From Rhynchopus sp. YZ270_cl-10 (Eukaryota; Euglenozoa; Diplonemea; Diplonemida; Diplonemidae), in the NCBI GenBank assembly GCA_964035575.1, contig OZ037905.1, positions 1,228,615 through 1,292,614 on the forward strand: 64,000 nucleotides of DNA, read 5' to 3'. Both the position numbers and the translations under genes were made by a program. Positions 43,056-56,760 of the stretch are shown piece after piece. Every line of letters starts with the position of its first letter. Position 1 is the first letter of the stretch. The notes below the pieces were generated by a model. That model saw nothing but the letters and a program-made list of their open reading frames with translations. It had not been told where the DNA came from and did not search any database.

Positions 43056-44288
43056 ATGAGCTCGGTAGATTCTGTTCGGCAGTATTCTGTCACATCAACA
43101 ACAGGAGGCAGCATAGGAAACACAGACTCAGACTTTGAGCCCAGTGGTTGCTGCTTTAGCATCACTGACATTGCAGGACCCACAAATCCAGTGGAGCGAG
43201 GGTACGCATCAGTTTTGCTGAATGGCTTACAACTCATACGCTGCAACCTCCCGCTCCCAGGGAAAGAAGAAACACTCACAGTGTCGGCCGATGAAGACAT
43301 GAACATCACTGGGGAAAAGGGCGGGCTTGGCATTGACGCTCTCTTTATCACAACGCATGATCCGTTTCCTGGGAGTGCGTGGACTGCAACCCTGGAATGT
43401 ACCTGTGAAGGCCGTGAGGATGTTGAAGTTGATCTTGGGAACCTCATGCAGTCCCAGGATGCGTCACACTCTGGCCACTACATTGCATACCACCCAACTA
43501 CATTCACAGTGAAGGTTCAACACATGCCAATTGACAATGTGAAGCAAGGGTCCGCAGAGAGGCAACTTGTTAAAGAGGTCAGAGCTATTTTGGAAAACCC
43601 ACGGCTGAATGTGTGCAGAGGATCTCTGGGGTCTATTGTGCTGAGCAACAAAGCGAAGGAGAGTCCACTCTACGACAACGTTGTGGGGAAATGCTACGGT
43701 GGTGCCTGGCAGGAATTTCTCAGGGCCCATCCTGGGGACTTCTCTCTGTTCCACTATTCTGATGAGGATATTGTTGAAAATTGTCTTGCGCCACAGATAA
43801 AAAAGTCTGATGCACGTGTCTGCCTCTTTGGAACACCGCTCTCTTCAGTGCGCGAAATAGACAAGTCGAGAAGCAAGGTCCAACGTGAAGATGAGGAAAA
43901 TCTTAAAAAGGCCCTGCTCGGAATGCTCTCTGAAGGCCCCATGTCCCAGAAGGAGCTGTTGCAGAAGTTGAATGGATTTGAAGTGTTCACAAACTCTCTA
44001 TTCCCAAGCCACTCTCTGCTCATGCGGTTTCTCTCCAGACACGATAAAACATTTGTGTGGACAGCAGGGCCCGACCAGCCTACGCGTATTGGCCTGGCCT
44101 CTTCTGATAGAATTCTCTGCCACGACAGTCAGCACATAAAACCTAGCACAAGTAGCACAGCTCAGAAGCACAGCCTACCTCGTTTTCTCAATCAGCACAT
44201 AGGGTTCAACATGAAGCCAACTTCTCAACAGCAGCCAGTGTACCGACATGATCCATACAGCACCGTGCCATTCTACTATTCCCAATAA
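43056..44288 (+). CDS. Gene X copy 4
   Basis: 410 residues, identical to copy 1. Confidence 0.85.
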   Translation: MSSVDSVRQYSVTSTTGGSIGNTDSDFEPSGCCFSITDIAGPTNPVERGYASVLLNGLQLIRCNLPLPGKEETLTVSADEDMNITGEKGGLGIDALFITTHDPFPGSAWTATLECTCEGREDVEVDLGNLMQSQDASHSGHYIAYHPTTFTVKVQHMPIDNVKQGSAERQLVKEVRAILENPRLNVCRGSLGSIVLSNKAKESPLYDNVVGKCYGGAWQEFLRAHPGDFSLFHYSDEDIVENCLAPQIKKSDARVCLFGTPLSSVREIDKSRSKVQREDEENLKKALLGMLSEGPMSQKELLQKLNGFEVFTNSLFPSHSLLMRFLSRHDKTFVWTAGPDQPTRIGLASSDRILCHDSQHIKPSTSSTAQKHSLPRFLNQHIGFNMKPTSQQQPVYRHDPYSTVPFYYSQ

Positions 44289-45111
44289 TATGTAACTACG
44301 CCTGTTCCAAAGATGACCAGTCACCCATATGTGAATCCCTCTACCTACCCTCACATAAAACAAAAAGAAAAACAAAAAAAAGAAAGAAAGAAAGAAAGCA
44401 AATAAAGAAGGATGCAAAGAGAGAAAGAAAGAAATAAAGATCTTGCACTGTTTCACAAATATGAAGGAAAAAAAGAAAAAAGTGACATCTCCCCCACTCC
44501 CTCTGCTTAGACATAGTTTTACCTTCCCCCAGCCAAGAAACAACAACACACCACACCACAGCTCCAGAGAACCACAACTTCATGTGTGCAAGGGCAGTAT
44601 GCATGCACACACCTCTCTCGGTTTATAGGCTTCTAGGGAAAGGTTCTAGGCACTCCAGTATTGTTACTCCACAAACCCACAACCCGCAAACCGCAAACCC
44701 AAAAGGCATGAGGCAATGTCCTCAGAATCCTCCACTGACCCCCCAGTCCTCTCAGTTGCAAGTCTCCACACCTCTCATCACAGGAACACCTAAGACAACA
44801 TACAGGGGGGTTGTAATTTATGGACAGATTTTACGGATATTCTGTCCATAAATTTAGTTCTGTCCATAAAAGCTCAACTTTTTGCGTGTATAAATATTTT
44901 TTCAGGATTTTTGGTGCACATGGTGTTTTCTCTTTGGTTTTCTGGTTTCTTGCTGGGTTTGGAGGTCCCTGCTGTGTGTGTGTGTGGGTTGTGGCCCTGA
45001 CAGTGAACCACCCACCCCACGTGGCTGACCCCCCCAAACCCCCCCACCACAAGTACCCACAGACTCAAACCACAGAACAACACATACCCTTAAACACATA
45101 CAAACTTCAAC

Positions 45112-46286
45112 ATGGATGACGACCAGCAAGCAATCGTCTGTGACAATGGGTCTGGGATGGTGAAGGCAGGTTTCGCAGGAGACGATGCCCCAAGGTCTGT
45201 GTTTCCGTCCATTGTTGGAAGGCCAAAGACCGCTGCAGCAATGATGGGAACGGCAAAGAAGGAAGCCTACATTGGTGACGACGCACAGTCCAAGCGTGGT
45301 ATTCTGCTGATCAAGTATCCGATTGAGCATGGTATCATCACAAACTGGGATGACATGGAAAAGATCTGGCACCACACCTTCTTCAACGAGCTCCGTGTTG
45401 CACCTGAGGATCACCCCGTGCTTCTCACAGAAGCGCCCATGAACCCAAAGGCCAACCGTGAAAAGATGACACAGATCATGTTTGAGACGTTCAACAGCCC
45501 TGCAATGTACGTTGGGATCCAGGCGGTGCTGTCCCTGTACTCATCAGGACGCACAACAGGAATTGTTCTTGACTCAGGAGATGGTGTGACCCACACAGTT
45601 CCCATCTACGAGGGGTACTCTCTGCCGCACGCCGTGCTTCGTATTGACATGGCTGGAAGAGACATGACAGACTGGATGATCAAGCTTCTGACAGAACGTG
45701 GTAACAGCTTTGTCACCTCTGCAGAACGCGAGATTGTGCGTGATGTGAAAGAAAAGCTCGCCTATGTTGCCTTGGTATGCATATTTTGTACAGGAAAAAG
45801 AAAACCCCAAAAACCCTACAGGACTTTGACGAGGAGATGTCCCTGGCCTCATCGTCGTCGTCGTTGGAAAAGGACTACGAGCTTCCCGATGGACAGGTGA
45901 TCACAGTGGGCTCGGAGAGATTCCGTTGCCCTGAGGCACTCTTCAAGCCACAGTTCATTGGGCTTGAGGCAAACGGAATCCATGAGACGGTGTACAACTC
46001 CATCATGAAGTGTGACATCGATGTGCGTAAGGACTTGTACGCCAACATTGTTCTCTCAGGAGGAACTACGATGTACGAGGGGCTTGCAGACCGTCTTTCC
46101 AAGGAAGTCACAAACCTGGCACCAAACAGCATGAAGATCAAGGTTGTTGCCCCACCGGAGAGAAAGTACTCTGTGTGGATTGGAGGGTCCATCCTCTCTT
46201 CCCTTTCTACCTTTGCGTCCATGTGGGTCAAGAAGGAGGAGTATGATGAGAGCGGCCCGGGTATTGTCCACAAGAAGTGCTTCTAG
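45112..46286 (+). CDS. act: Actin, copy 4
   Basis: Exons 45112-45774 and 45822-46286; identical protein. Confidence 0.98.
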
Positions 46287-47089
46287 TCTTCAGAAACTAC
46301 CGATGGAGACTAACCAAAAGCAACAGCGATACAAGACAAAAGCAAACACGAACTGTCGGGGTATTGGGGTGATAGGGTTTTGGGGAGAACTTGCCTGTGG
46401 TGTGCATATTATTTTTTTTGTTTTCTTATATTATGTGTGTGAGAAGAATGACAAACGATGCAAACAAACAAAAAAGCAGATGTGAATACAAAACAAAAGC
46501 AAAGCATACAAAACAAACAAACAAAAAAGAAACATGATTTTCCCTCAGTTCTCCTTTGAAACACCCCAGCACCACACAGCATTCAACTACACATATTCCC
46601 AACACAACCCAACATTCACAGGTACTCATATACATAGCATCTCCACAAGCCTCTATTATCATTTCCAAAAACCCTTTCCTACCCTCTTTCTTCTTTATAG
46701 AAGGAGCGTCACCCATGCCATCCCTGAGTCATACCAACCCTATCTAATGGTTGCAGCCTTCTCCTACATATCATAAAAAGCCATGCACAAACCATCAGCT
46801 CATACTTCCTCTCATTTACTTACACTCACCCATTATTCTTGCACGCGTCACTTCGTATATTCTCCATTCTTCATTCTCCATTCACTGTGGCACCCCACCC
46901 ACACACACACCCAGACCCACCCACACTACAGGGAGACCAAAACTCTCTGTATTTTCCTTAAGGGGAAAGTACAGAGAGTTTTGGTTAGCAGGGTTAACAC
47001 ATATATTAAGAACTGAGTTTATGGACAGATATTCTGACATTTCTGTCCATAAAGTATGAAACCCCATTTCTGTCCATAACATCCGAAAC

Positions 47090-47342
47090 CAGGTACACAG
47101 GTACACAGGTACACAGGTACACAGGTACACAGGTACACAGGTACACAGGTACACAGGTACACAGGTACACAGGTACACAGGTACACAGGTACACAGGTAC
47201 ACAGGTACACAGGTACACAGGTACACAGGTACACAGGTACACAGGTACACAGGTACACAGGTACACAGGTACACAGGTACACAGGTACACAGGTACACAG
47301 GTACACAGGTACACAGGTACACAGGTACACAGGTACACAGGT
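47090..47342. repeat. VNTR (CAGGTACA)n, unit 4, about 32 copies
   Basis: 253 bp, the shortest allele; 56 bp (7 octamers) shorter than unit 1, equal to the unit-length difference. Confidence 0.97.
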
Positions 47343-47863
47343 GCACACACGGTTCCCCATTGTGTAGGAGTACCGTCACCATAGGAATAGTAGTCCTGAA
47401 GATATGTCACCCAGTGGGTTAACAGCACACACACACTTGGCACCACAGACACACCTGGGTTTTGAAGCTTAAGAGAAAGAAGCTGTTCCTGTGGTGTGGA
47501 CAGGGGTGTGAATGGGTAGACTAGGGTTTATTCAGGACATTTGAAGACTCATGATTATGTTTTGTAGGAAGCAGATAGAAGCTGATGTAGGAGGCGTGGC
47601 TGTGGGTTGAAAGGCAGGGAATGAAGAAATGAAATGGACACATAGCAATAGAAAATATGGGTTGGGTTTGATTTAGCTTTTCACTTTTGTATTTTGTTGC
47701 AGTATTTGTATTTCACATCTCTTTGTTTGAAAAAGGCATCACAAGACAGGCTAAATATGTCTTGTCTTCCCTACCCCAGTCCCAGCCTCCGTCCCAATCC
47801 CTATTGTTACCCCCCCCCCCCTGTCCCCAAACCCATGTGCTACAACACTAAAACCCCACGGCC

Positions 47864-48409
47864 CTAGTTTCTTGACTTCATTGATGATGACAGCCAGTCA
47901 AGCCCTTCATACAAACCCTCTCCAGTTGCAGCGCAGCTTCCCTGGATGTACCACTCACGGAGTCGGAGAGAGTGCAGCCCAAGCTTGTCGGTCATTTCAG
48001 CTGGTGTCATCGCCTTTGGAAGATCCTGCTTGTTTGCAAGCACAAGAAGTGTTGCATCACGGAGGGCATCATCTGTTGCCAGCTTGTGCAGCTCATCACG
48101 CGCAAGAGAAATTCTGTCCCTGTCGTTGCTGTCAACAACAAAGATGATGCCGTCAGTCCCCTCAAAGTAGTGGCGCCACAGTGGCCTCAGCTTGTCCTGG
48201 CCACCAACGTCCCACATGGTGAACTTGAGGTTCTTGTACTCCACTGTCTCCACATTGAACCCGATTGTTGGTATGGATGTGATCAAATCACCCAGCTTCA
48301 GCTTGTACAGCACAGTGGTCTTGCCAGAAGCATCAAGCCCCACCATCAGCATCTTCACGTTCTTCTTCCCTGCAAAGAGGGTTGTCAGTGCAGAAGCAAT
48401 GTTGCCCAT
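47864..48409 (-). CDS. arf1: ARF-family GTPase, copy 4
   Basis: Protein identical to the other copies. Confidence 0.97.
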   Translation of the reverse strand: MGNIASALTTLFAGKKNVKMLMVGLDASGKTTVLYKLKLGDLITSIPTIGFNVETVEYKNLKFTMWDVGGQDKLRPLWRHYFEGTDGIIFVVDSNDRDRISLARDELHKLATDDALRDATLLVLANKQDLPKAMTPAEMTDKLGLHSLRLREWYIQGSCAATGEGLYEGLDWLSSSMKSRN

Positions 48410-48993
48410 GGTGAAATGTATGTGTGAGTTTTGTGTGAATGTCTGTGTTGTTGTTGTGTTTGTTGCACTGGGGCTGGGACGGAGTGGGGTGGGGTGGGGT
48501 GGAATGGTGGGGTTTGGGTTTGGGTTTGGGTTCAGTGAGGTTGGCATTTTCTCCCACTCCTGTCGGACAAGGGCACCCCAACTGCTCAGGGGGTGTACAC
48601 CAGCTCATGGGTGCACACACAAGTTGCTGTACACCAGCCAACCAGCCAACCCAACTTAGTGCCTCTTATGGTCGGTTCGCCATTGTGTAGGAGTGCCGTC
48701 ACCATAGGAATAGTAGTCCTGAACATATATTAGCAAGATTGTAGGTAGCTGTAATATGGAGGTTTATGTGGGGCCACCCTTGGGTTCACAGCACACAGAC
48801 TTGGCCCCACAGAATAGACTGGCCAAGGACAGAGGGGCTCACCTCTTCCACACACCCGTCTTTCTTTGTTTTCACCCACCTACCCACCCACTCGCCCACC
48901 CAGGCACCCACCCCCCCCCCCCCCCCCCCCCCCTTCATGCCCCACACCCACACACTGCACAGACAAAACAAACACACATTTTTTGAACATAAC

Positions 48994-49668
48994 ATGAACA
49001 CAATGTCGGAAGTCAAAGTGATCGAGGCAAGAGACCCTGGAAACCGCGCCCAGCGTGTTGCATTCCATTTTTCAGAAACATATGAAACGAAAGGACGAAC
49101 AGCATATCTTCAAGGGACCCTTGGAAGTAGACCACTGAATGTGTGCATACTATTTCATAGAGGGAAGTGCAAGTCACAGAAGACATGCCGTCAACTACAT
49201 GTGAGTCCAGATGCTGTGGACAGACTTCGCGATGAAATGGCCGGCCAGTGCTGTGCGCTTCATTCCGGAAAATGGGCCAGCGAAAAATGCGTCATGTTGA
49301 AGGGCAAGGACAACATAGCATTGCTCTCTGTGAGCAATTTTAGCAGTACAAGGGGTTTGGAGGAGCTTTTGCGCAGGGGGGACAGAATTATTGTACAAAA
49401 GAACAGGATTTGTGGGCTGAACAAGTTGAAGAGATGCAAATGGGGCGAGCGCTGTATCAACATCCATCTCTGCCGCGAACTTGACTTGGAGAACCTTGCA
49501 TCACCGTGCCCTTCCAGTACTTGCTCTAGCAGTGAATCCTATGCGGACACCTGGCAGGGTGGCAGCACGTCAAGCAGCAGCAAATCCAGTGTCGATACCC
49601 TATCCCCTTCTTCAGCATCTGAAGGAACTTTCATGGCACTGAGCAGGTTTGCTGCACACTGGGTTTAA
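48994..49668 (+). CDS. CCCH zinc-finger protein, copy 4
   Basis: 224 residues, identical to copy 1. Confidence 0.9.
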   Translation: MNTMSEVKVIEARDPGNRAQRVAFHFSETYETKGRTAYLQGTLGSRPLNVCILFHRGKCKSQKTCRQLHVSPDAVDRLRDEMAGQCCALHSGKWASEKCVMLKGKDNIALLSVSNFSSTRGLEELLRRGDRIIVQKNRICGLNKLKRCKWGERCINIHLCRELDLENLASPCPSSTCSSSESYADTWQGGSTSSSSKSSVDTLSPSSASEGTFMALSRFAAHWV

Positions 49669-49881
49669 TAAAACAAAAAAGAAAAACAAAAACAAAAAAG
49701 AAAGCATATATGCAAAATGAGATACTATTGCAACAGAAAATGCCACCCACCCACCCCTGCTTTTTATTTTCTTCTGATTCTTCTCCAGTTGCTGCCTTCC
49801 TCCACGAACACACCAACACAAAACACAGGGCACTAATATATACATTACTAATACTATCACACAACAAACACATTTGTAGCA

Positions 49882-51106
49882 ATGAGCTCGGTAGATTCTG
49901 TTCGGCAGTATTCTGTCACATCAACAACAGGAGGCAGCATAGGAAACACAGACTCAGACTTTGAGCCCAGTGGTTGCTGCTTTAGCATCACTGACATTGC
50001 AGGACCCACAAATCCAGTGGAGCGAGGGTACGCATCAGTTTTGCTGAATGGCTTACAACTCATACGCTGCAACCTCCCGCTCCCAGGGAAAGAAGAAACA
50101 CTCACAGTGTCGGCCGATGAAGACATGAACATCACTGGGGAAAAGGGCGGGCTTGGCATTGACGCTCTCTTTATCACAACGCATGATCCGTTTCCTGGGA
50201 GTGCGTGGACTGCAACCCTGGAATGTACCTGTGAAGGCCGTGAGGATGTTGAAGTTGATCTTGGGAACCTCATGCAGTCCCAGGATGCGTCACACTCTGG
50301 CCACTACATTGCATACCACCCAACTACATTCACAGTGAAGGTTCAACACATGCCAATTGACAATGTGAAGCAAGGGTCCGCAGAGAGGCAACTTGTTAAA
50401 GAGGTCAGAGCTATTTTGGAAAACCCACGGCTGAATGTGTGCAGAGGATCTCTGGGGTCTATTGTGCTGAGCAACAAAGCGAAGGAGAGTCCACTCTACG
50501 ACAACGTTGTGGGGAAATGCTACGGTGGTGCCTGGCAGGAATTTCTCAGGGCCCATCCTGGGGACTTCTCTCTGTTCCACTATTCTGATGAGGATATTGT
50601 TGAAAATTGTCTTGCGCCACAGATAAAAAAGTCTGATGCACGTGTCTGCCTCTTTGGAACACCGCTCTCTTCAGTGCGCGAAATAGACAAGTCGGGTCCA
50701 ACGTGAAGATGAGGAAAATCTTAAAAAGGCCCTGCTCGGAATGCTCTCTGAAGGCCCCATGTCCCAGAAGGAGCTGTTGCAGAAGTTGAATGGATTTGAA
50801 GTGTTCACAAACTCTCTATTCCCAAGCCACTCTCTGCTCATGCGGTTTCTCTCCAGACACGATAAAACATTTGTGTGGACAGCAGGGCCCGACCAGCCTA
50901 CGCGTATTGGCCTGGCCTCTTCTGATAGAATTCTCTGCCACGACAGTCAGCACATAAAACCTAGCACAAGTAGCACAGCTCAGAAGCACAGCCTACCTCG
51001 TTTTCTCAATCAGCACATAGGGTTCAACATGAAGCCAACTTCTCAACAGCAGCCAGTGTACCGACATGATCCATACAGCACCGTGCCATTCTACTATTCC
51101 CAATAA
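49882..51106 (+). pseudogene. Gene X copy 5, frameshifted by an 8-bp deletion
   Basis: Identical to the other copies up to about 50694, where 8 bp (AGAAGCAA or an equivalent shift) are missing between AGACAAGTCG and GGTCCAACG. The frame then ends at 50706 after 274 residues, before the second winged-helix-like segment. The remaining sequence to 51106 stays intact in the other frame (open from 50741), so the lesion is very recent. A shortened protein with the N-terminal half could still be made. Confidence 0.93.
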
Positions 51107-51929
51107 TATGTAACTACGCCTGTTCCAAAGATGACCAGTCACCCATATGTGAATCCCTCTACCTACCCTCACATAAAACAAAAAGAAAAACAAAAAAAAG
51201 AAAGAAAGAAAGAAAGCAAATAAAGAAGGATGCAAAGAGAGAAAGAAAGAAATAAAGATCTTGCACTGTTTCACAAATATGAAGGAAAAAAAGAAAAAAG
51301 TGACATCTCCCCCACTCCCTCTGCTTAGACATAGTTTTACCTTCCCCCAGCCAAGAAACAACAACACACCACACCACAGCTCCAGAGAACCACAACTTCA
51401 TGTGTGCAAGGGCAGTATGCATGCACACACCTCTCTCGGTTTATAGGCTTCTAGGGAAAGGTTCTCGGCACTCCAGTATTGTTACTCCACAAACCCACAA
51501 CCCGCAAACCGCAAACCCAAAAGGCATGAGGCAATGTCCTCAGAATCCTCCACTGACCCCCCAGTCCTCTCAGTTGCAAGTCTCCACACCTCTCATCACA
51601 GGAACACCTAAGACAACATACAGGGGGGTTGTAATTTATGGACAGATTTTACGGATATTCTGTCCATAAATTTAGTTCTGTCCATAAAAGCTCAACTTTT
51701 TGCGTGTATAAATATTTTTTCAGGATTTTTGGTGCACATGGTGTTTTCTCTTTGGTTTTCTGGTTTCTTGCTGGGTTTGGAGGTCCCTGCTGTGTGTGTG
51801 TGTGGGTTGTGGCCCTGACAGTGAACCACCCACCCCACGTGGCTGACCCCCCCAAACCCCCCCACCACAAGTACCCACAGACTCAAACCACAGAACAACA
51901 CATACCCTTAAACACATACAAACTTCAAC

Positions 51930-53104
51930 ATGGATGACGACCAGCAAGCAATCGTCTGTGACAATGGGTCTGGGATGGTGAAGGCAGGTTTCGCAGGAGA
52001 CGATGCCCCAAGGTCTGTGTTTCCGTCCATTGTTGGAAGGCCAAAGACCGCTGCAGCAATGATGGGAACGGCAAAGAAGGAAGCCTACATTGGTGACGAC
52101 GCACAGTCCAAGCGTGGTATTCTGCTGATCAAGTATCCGATTGAGCATGGTATCATCACAAACTGGGATGACATGGAAAAGATCTGGCACCACACCTTCT
52201 TCAACGAGCTCCGTGTTGCACCTGAGGATCACCCCGTGCTTCTCACAGAAGCGCCCATGAACCCAAAGGCCAACCGTGAAAAGATGACACAGATCATGTT
52301 TGAGACGTTCAACAGCCCTGCAATGTACGTTGGGATCCAGGCGGTGCTGTCCCTGTACTCATCAGGACGCACAACAGGAATTGTTCTTGACTCAGGAGAT
52401 GGTGTGACCCACACAGTTCCCATCTACGAGGGGTACTCTCTGCCGCACGCCGTGCTTCGTATTGACATGGCTGGAAGAGACATGACAGACTGGATGATCA
52501 AGCTTCTGACAGAACGTGGTAACAGCTTTGTCACCTCTGCAGAACGCGAGATTGTGCGTGATGTGAAAGAAAAGCTCGCCTATGTTGCCTTGGTATGCAT
52601 ATTTTGTACAGGAAAAAGAAAACCCCAAAAACCCTACAGGACTTTGACGAGGAGATGTCCCTGGCCTCATCGTCGTCGTCGTTGGAAAAGGACTACGAGC
52701 TTCCCGATGGACAGGTGATCACAGTGGGCTCGGAGAGATTCCGTTGCCCTGAGGCACTCTTCAAGCCACAGTTCATTGGGCTTGAGGCAAACGGAATCCA
52801 TGAGACGGTGTACAACTCCATCATGAAGTGTGACATCGATGTGCGTAAGGACTTGTACGCCAACATTGTTCTCTCAGGAGGAACTACGATGTACGAGGGG
52901 CTTGCAGACCGTCTTTCCAAGGAAGTCACAAACCTGGCACCAAACAGCATGAAGATCAAGGTTGTTGCCCCACCGGAGAGAAAGTACTCTGTGTGGATTG
53001 GAGGGTCCATCCTCTCTTCCCTTTCTACCTTTGCGTCCATGTGGGTCAAGAAGGAGGAGTATGATGAGAGCGGCCCGGGTATTGTCCACAAGAAGTGCTT
53101 CTAG
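51930..53104 (+). CDS. act: Actin, copy 5
   Basis: Exons 51930-52592 and 52640-53104; protein identical to copies 1-4. Its 3' region carries a T-to-C change (53219) shared only with unit 6. Confidence 0.98.
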
Positions 53105-53907
53105 TCTTCAGAAACTACCGATGGAGACTAACCAAAAGCAACAGCGATACAAGACAAAAGCAAACACGAACTGTCGGGGTATTGGGGTGATAGGGTTTTG
53201 GGGAGAACTTGCCTGTGGCGTGCATATTATTTTTTTTGTTTTCTTATATTATGTGTGTGAGAAGAATGACAAACGATGCAAACAAACAAAAAAGCAGATG
53301 TGAATACAAAACAAAAGCAAAGCATACAAAACAAACAAACAAAAAAGAAACATGATTTTCCCTCAGTTCTCCTTTGAAACACCCCAGCACCACACAGCAT
53401 TCAACTACACATATTCCCAACACAACCCAACATTCACAGGTACTCATATACATAGCATCTCCACAAGCCTCTATTATCATTTCCAAAAACCCTTTCCTAC
53501 CCTCTTTCTTCTTTATAGAAGGAGCGTCACCCATGCCATCCCTGAGTCATACCAACCCTATCTAATGGTTGCAGCCTTCTCCTACATATCATAAAAAGCC
53601 ATGCACAAACCATCAGCTCATACTTCCTCTCATTTACTTACACTCACCCATTATTCTTGCACGCGTCACTTCGTATATTCTCCATTCTTCATTCTCCATT
53701 CACTGTGGCACCCCACCCACACACACACCCAGACCCACCCACACTACAGGGAGACCAAAACTCTCTGTATTTTCCTTAAGGGGAAAGGACAGAGAGTTTT
53801 GGTTAGCAGGGTTAACACATATATTAAGAACTGAGTTTATGGACAGATATTCTGACATTTCTGTCCATAAAGTATGAAACCCCATTTCTGTCCATAACAT
53901 CCGAAAC

Positions 53908-54224
53908 CAGGTACACAGGTACACAGGTACACAGGTACACAGGTACACAGGTACACAGGTACACAGGTACACAGGTACACAGGTACACAGGTACACAGGT
54001 ACACAGGTACACAGGTACACAGGTACACAGGTACACAGGTACACAGGTACACAGGTACACAGGTACACAGGTACACAGGTACACAGGTACACAGGTACAC
54101 AGGTACACAGGTACACAGGTACACAGGTACACAGGTACACAGGTACACAGGTACACAGGTACACAGGTACACAGGTACACAGGTACACAGGTACACAGGT
54201 ACACAGGTACACAGGTACACAGGT
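53908..54224. repeat. VNTR (CAGGTACA)n, unit 5, about 40 copies
   Basis: 317 bp, one octamer longer than unit 1. Confidence 0.97.
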
Positions 54225-54743
54225 GCACACACGGTTCCCCATTGTGTAGGAGTACCGTCACCATAGGAATAGTAGTCCTGAAGATATGTCACCCAGTGGG
54301 TTAACAGCACACACACACTTGGCACCACAGACACACCTGGGTTTTGAAGCTTAAGAGAAAGAAGCTGTTCCTGTGGTGTGGACAGGGGTGTGAATGGGTA
54401 GACTAGGGTTTATTCAGGACATTTGAAGACTCATGATTATGTTTTGTAGGAAGCAGATAGAAGCTGATGTAGGAGGCGTGGCTGTGGGTTGAAAGGCAGG
54501 GAATGAAGAAATGAAATGGACACATAGCAATAGAAAATATGGGTTGGGTTTGATTTAGCTTTTCACTTTTGTATTTTGTTGCAGTATTTGTATTTCACAT
54601 CTCTTTGTTTGAAAAAGGCATCACAAGACAGGCTAGATATGTCTTGTCTTCCCTACCCCAGTCCCAGCCTCCGTCCCAATCCCTATTGTTACCCCCCCCC
54701 CTGTCCCCAAACCCATGTGCTACAACACTAAAACCCCACGGCC

Positions 54744-55289
54744 CTAGTTTCTTGACTTCATTGATGATGACAGCCAGTCAAGCCCTTCATACAAACCCTC
54801 TCCAGTTGCAGCGCAGCTTCCCTGGATGTACCACTCACGGAGTCGGAGAGAGTGCAGCCCAAGCTTGTCGGTCATTTCAGCTGGTGTCATCGCCTTTGGA
54901 AGATCCTGCTTGTTTGCAAGCACAAGAAGTGTTGCATCACGGAGGGCATCATCTGTTGCCAGCTTGTGCAGCTCATCACGCGCAAGAGAAATTCTGTCCC
55001 TGTCGTTGCTGTCAACAACAAAGATGATGCCGTCAGTCCCCTCAAAGTAGTGGCGCCACAGTGGCCTCAGCTTGTCCTGGCCACCAACGTCCCACATGGT
55101 GAACTTGAGGTTCTTGTACTCCACTGTCTCCACATTGAACCCGATTGTTGGTATGGATGTGATCAAATCACCCAGCTTCAGCTTGTACAGCACAGTGGTC
55201 TTGCCAGAAGCATCAAGCCCCACCATCAGCATCTTCACGTTCTTCTTCCCTGCAAAGAGGGTTGTCAGTGCAGAAGCAATGTTGCCCAT
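54744..55289 (-). CDS. arf1: ARF-family GTPase, copy 5
   Basis: Protein identical to the other copies; the last ARF in the array. The 3' flank differs by a substitution at 54636 and a C tract two bases shorter. Confidence 0.97.
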   Translation of the reverse strand: MGNIASALTTLFAGKKNVKMLMVGLDASGKTTVLYKLKLGDLITSIPTIGFNVETVEYKNLKFTMWDVGGQDKLRPLWRHYFEGTDGIIFVVDSNDRDRISLARDELHKLATDDALRDATLLVLANKQDLPKAMTPAEMTDKLGLHSLRLREWYIQGSCAATGEGLYEGLDWLSSSMKSRN

Positions 55290-55872
55290 GGTGAAATGTA
55301 TGTGTGAGTTTTGTGTGAATGTCTGTGTTGTTGTTGTGTTTGTTGCACTGGGGCTGGGACGGAGTGGGGTGGGGTGGGGTGGAATGGTGGGGTTTGGGTT
55401 TGGGTTTGGGTTCAGTGAGGTTGGCATTTTCTCCCACTCCTGTCGGACAAGGGCACCCCAACTGCTCAGGGGGTGTACACCAGCTCATGGGTGCACACAC
55501 AAGTTGCTGTACACCAGCCAACCAGCCAACCCAACTTAGTGCCTCTTATGGTCGGTTCGCCATTGTGTAGGAGTGCCGTCACCATAGGAATAGTAGTCCT
55601 GAACATATATTAGCAAGATTGTAGGTAGCTGTAATATGGAGGTTTATGTGGGGCCACCCTTGGGTTCACAGCACACAGACTTGGCCCCACAGAATAGACT
55701 GGCCAAGGACAGAGGGGCTCACCTCTTCCACACACCCGTCTTTCTTTGTTTTCACCCACCTACCCACCCACTCGCCCACCCAGGCACCCACCCCCCCCCC
55801 CCCCCCCCCCCCTTCATGCCCCACACGCACACACTGCACAGACAAAACAAACACACATTTTTTGAACATAAC

Positions 55873-56547
55873 ATGAACACAATGTCGGAAGTCAAAGTGA
55901 TCGAGGCAAGAGACCCTGGAAACCGCGCCCAGCGTGTTGCATTCCATTTTTCAGAAACATATGAAACGAAAGGACGAACAGCATATCTTCAAGGGACCCT
56001 TGGAAGTAGACCACTGAATGTGTGCATACTATTTCATAGAGGGAAGTGCAAGTCACAGAAGACATGCCGTCAACTACATGTGAGTCCAGATGCTGTGGAC
56101 AGACTTCGCGATGAAATGGCCGGCCAGTGCTGTGCGCTTCATTCCGGAAAATGGGCCAGCGAAAAATGCGTCATGTTGAAGGGCAAGGACAACATAGCAT
56201 TGCTCTCTGTGAGCAATTTTAGCAGTACAAGGGGTTTGGAGGAGCTTTTGCGCAGGGGGGACAGAATTATTGTACAAAAGAACAGGATTTGTGGGCTGAA
56301 CAAGTTGAAGAGATGCAAATGGGGCGAGCGCTGTATCAACATCCATCTCTGCCGCGAACTTGACTTGGAGAACCTTGCATCACCGTGCCCTTCCAGTACT
56401 TGCTCTAGCAGTGAATCCTATGCGGACACCTGGCAGGGTGGCAGCACGTCAAGCAGCAGCAAATCCAGTGTCGATACCCTATCCCCTTCTTCAGCATCTG
56501 AAGGAACTTTCATGGCACTGAGCAGGTTTGCTGCACACTGGGTTTAA
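55873..56547 (+). CDS. CCCH zinc-finger protein, copy 5
   Basis: 224 residues, identical to the other copies. The upstream C tract is one base shorter (22 C), which moves the upstream open frame but leaves the ATG at 55873 and the protein unchanged. This supports 55873 (not the upstream extension) as the start in every copy. Confidence 0.9.
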   Translation: MNTMSEVKVIEARDPGNRAQRVAFHFSETYETKGRTAYLQGTLGSRPLNVCILFHRGKCKSQKTCRQLHVSPDAVDRLRDEMAGQCCALHSGKWASEKCVMLKGKDNIALLSVSNFSSTRGLEELLRRGDRIIVQKNRICGLNKLKRCKWGERCINIHLCRELDLENLASPCPSSTCSSSESYADTWQGGSTSSSSKSSVDTLSPSSASEGTFMALSRFAAHWV

Positions 56548-56760
56548 TAAAACAAAAAAGAAAAACAAAAACAAAAAAGAAAGCATATATGCAAAATGAG
56601 ATACTATTGCAACAGAAAATGCCACCCACCCACCCCTGCTTTTTATTTTCTTCTGATTCTTCTCCAGTTGCTGCCTTCCTCCACGAACACACCAACACAA
56701 AACACAGGGCACTAATATATACATTACTAATACTATCACACAACAAACACATTTGTAGCA

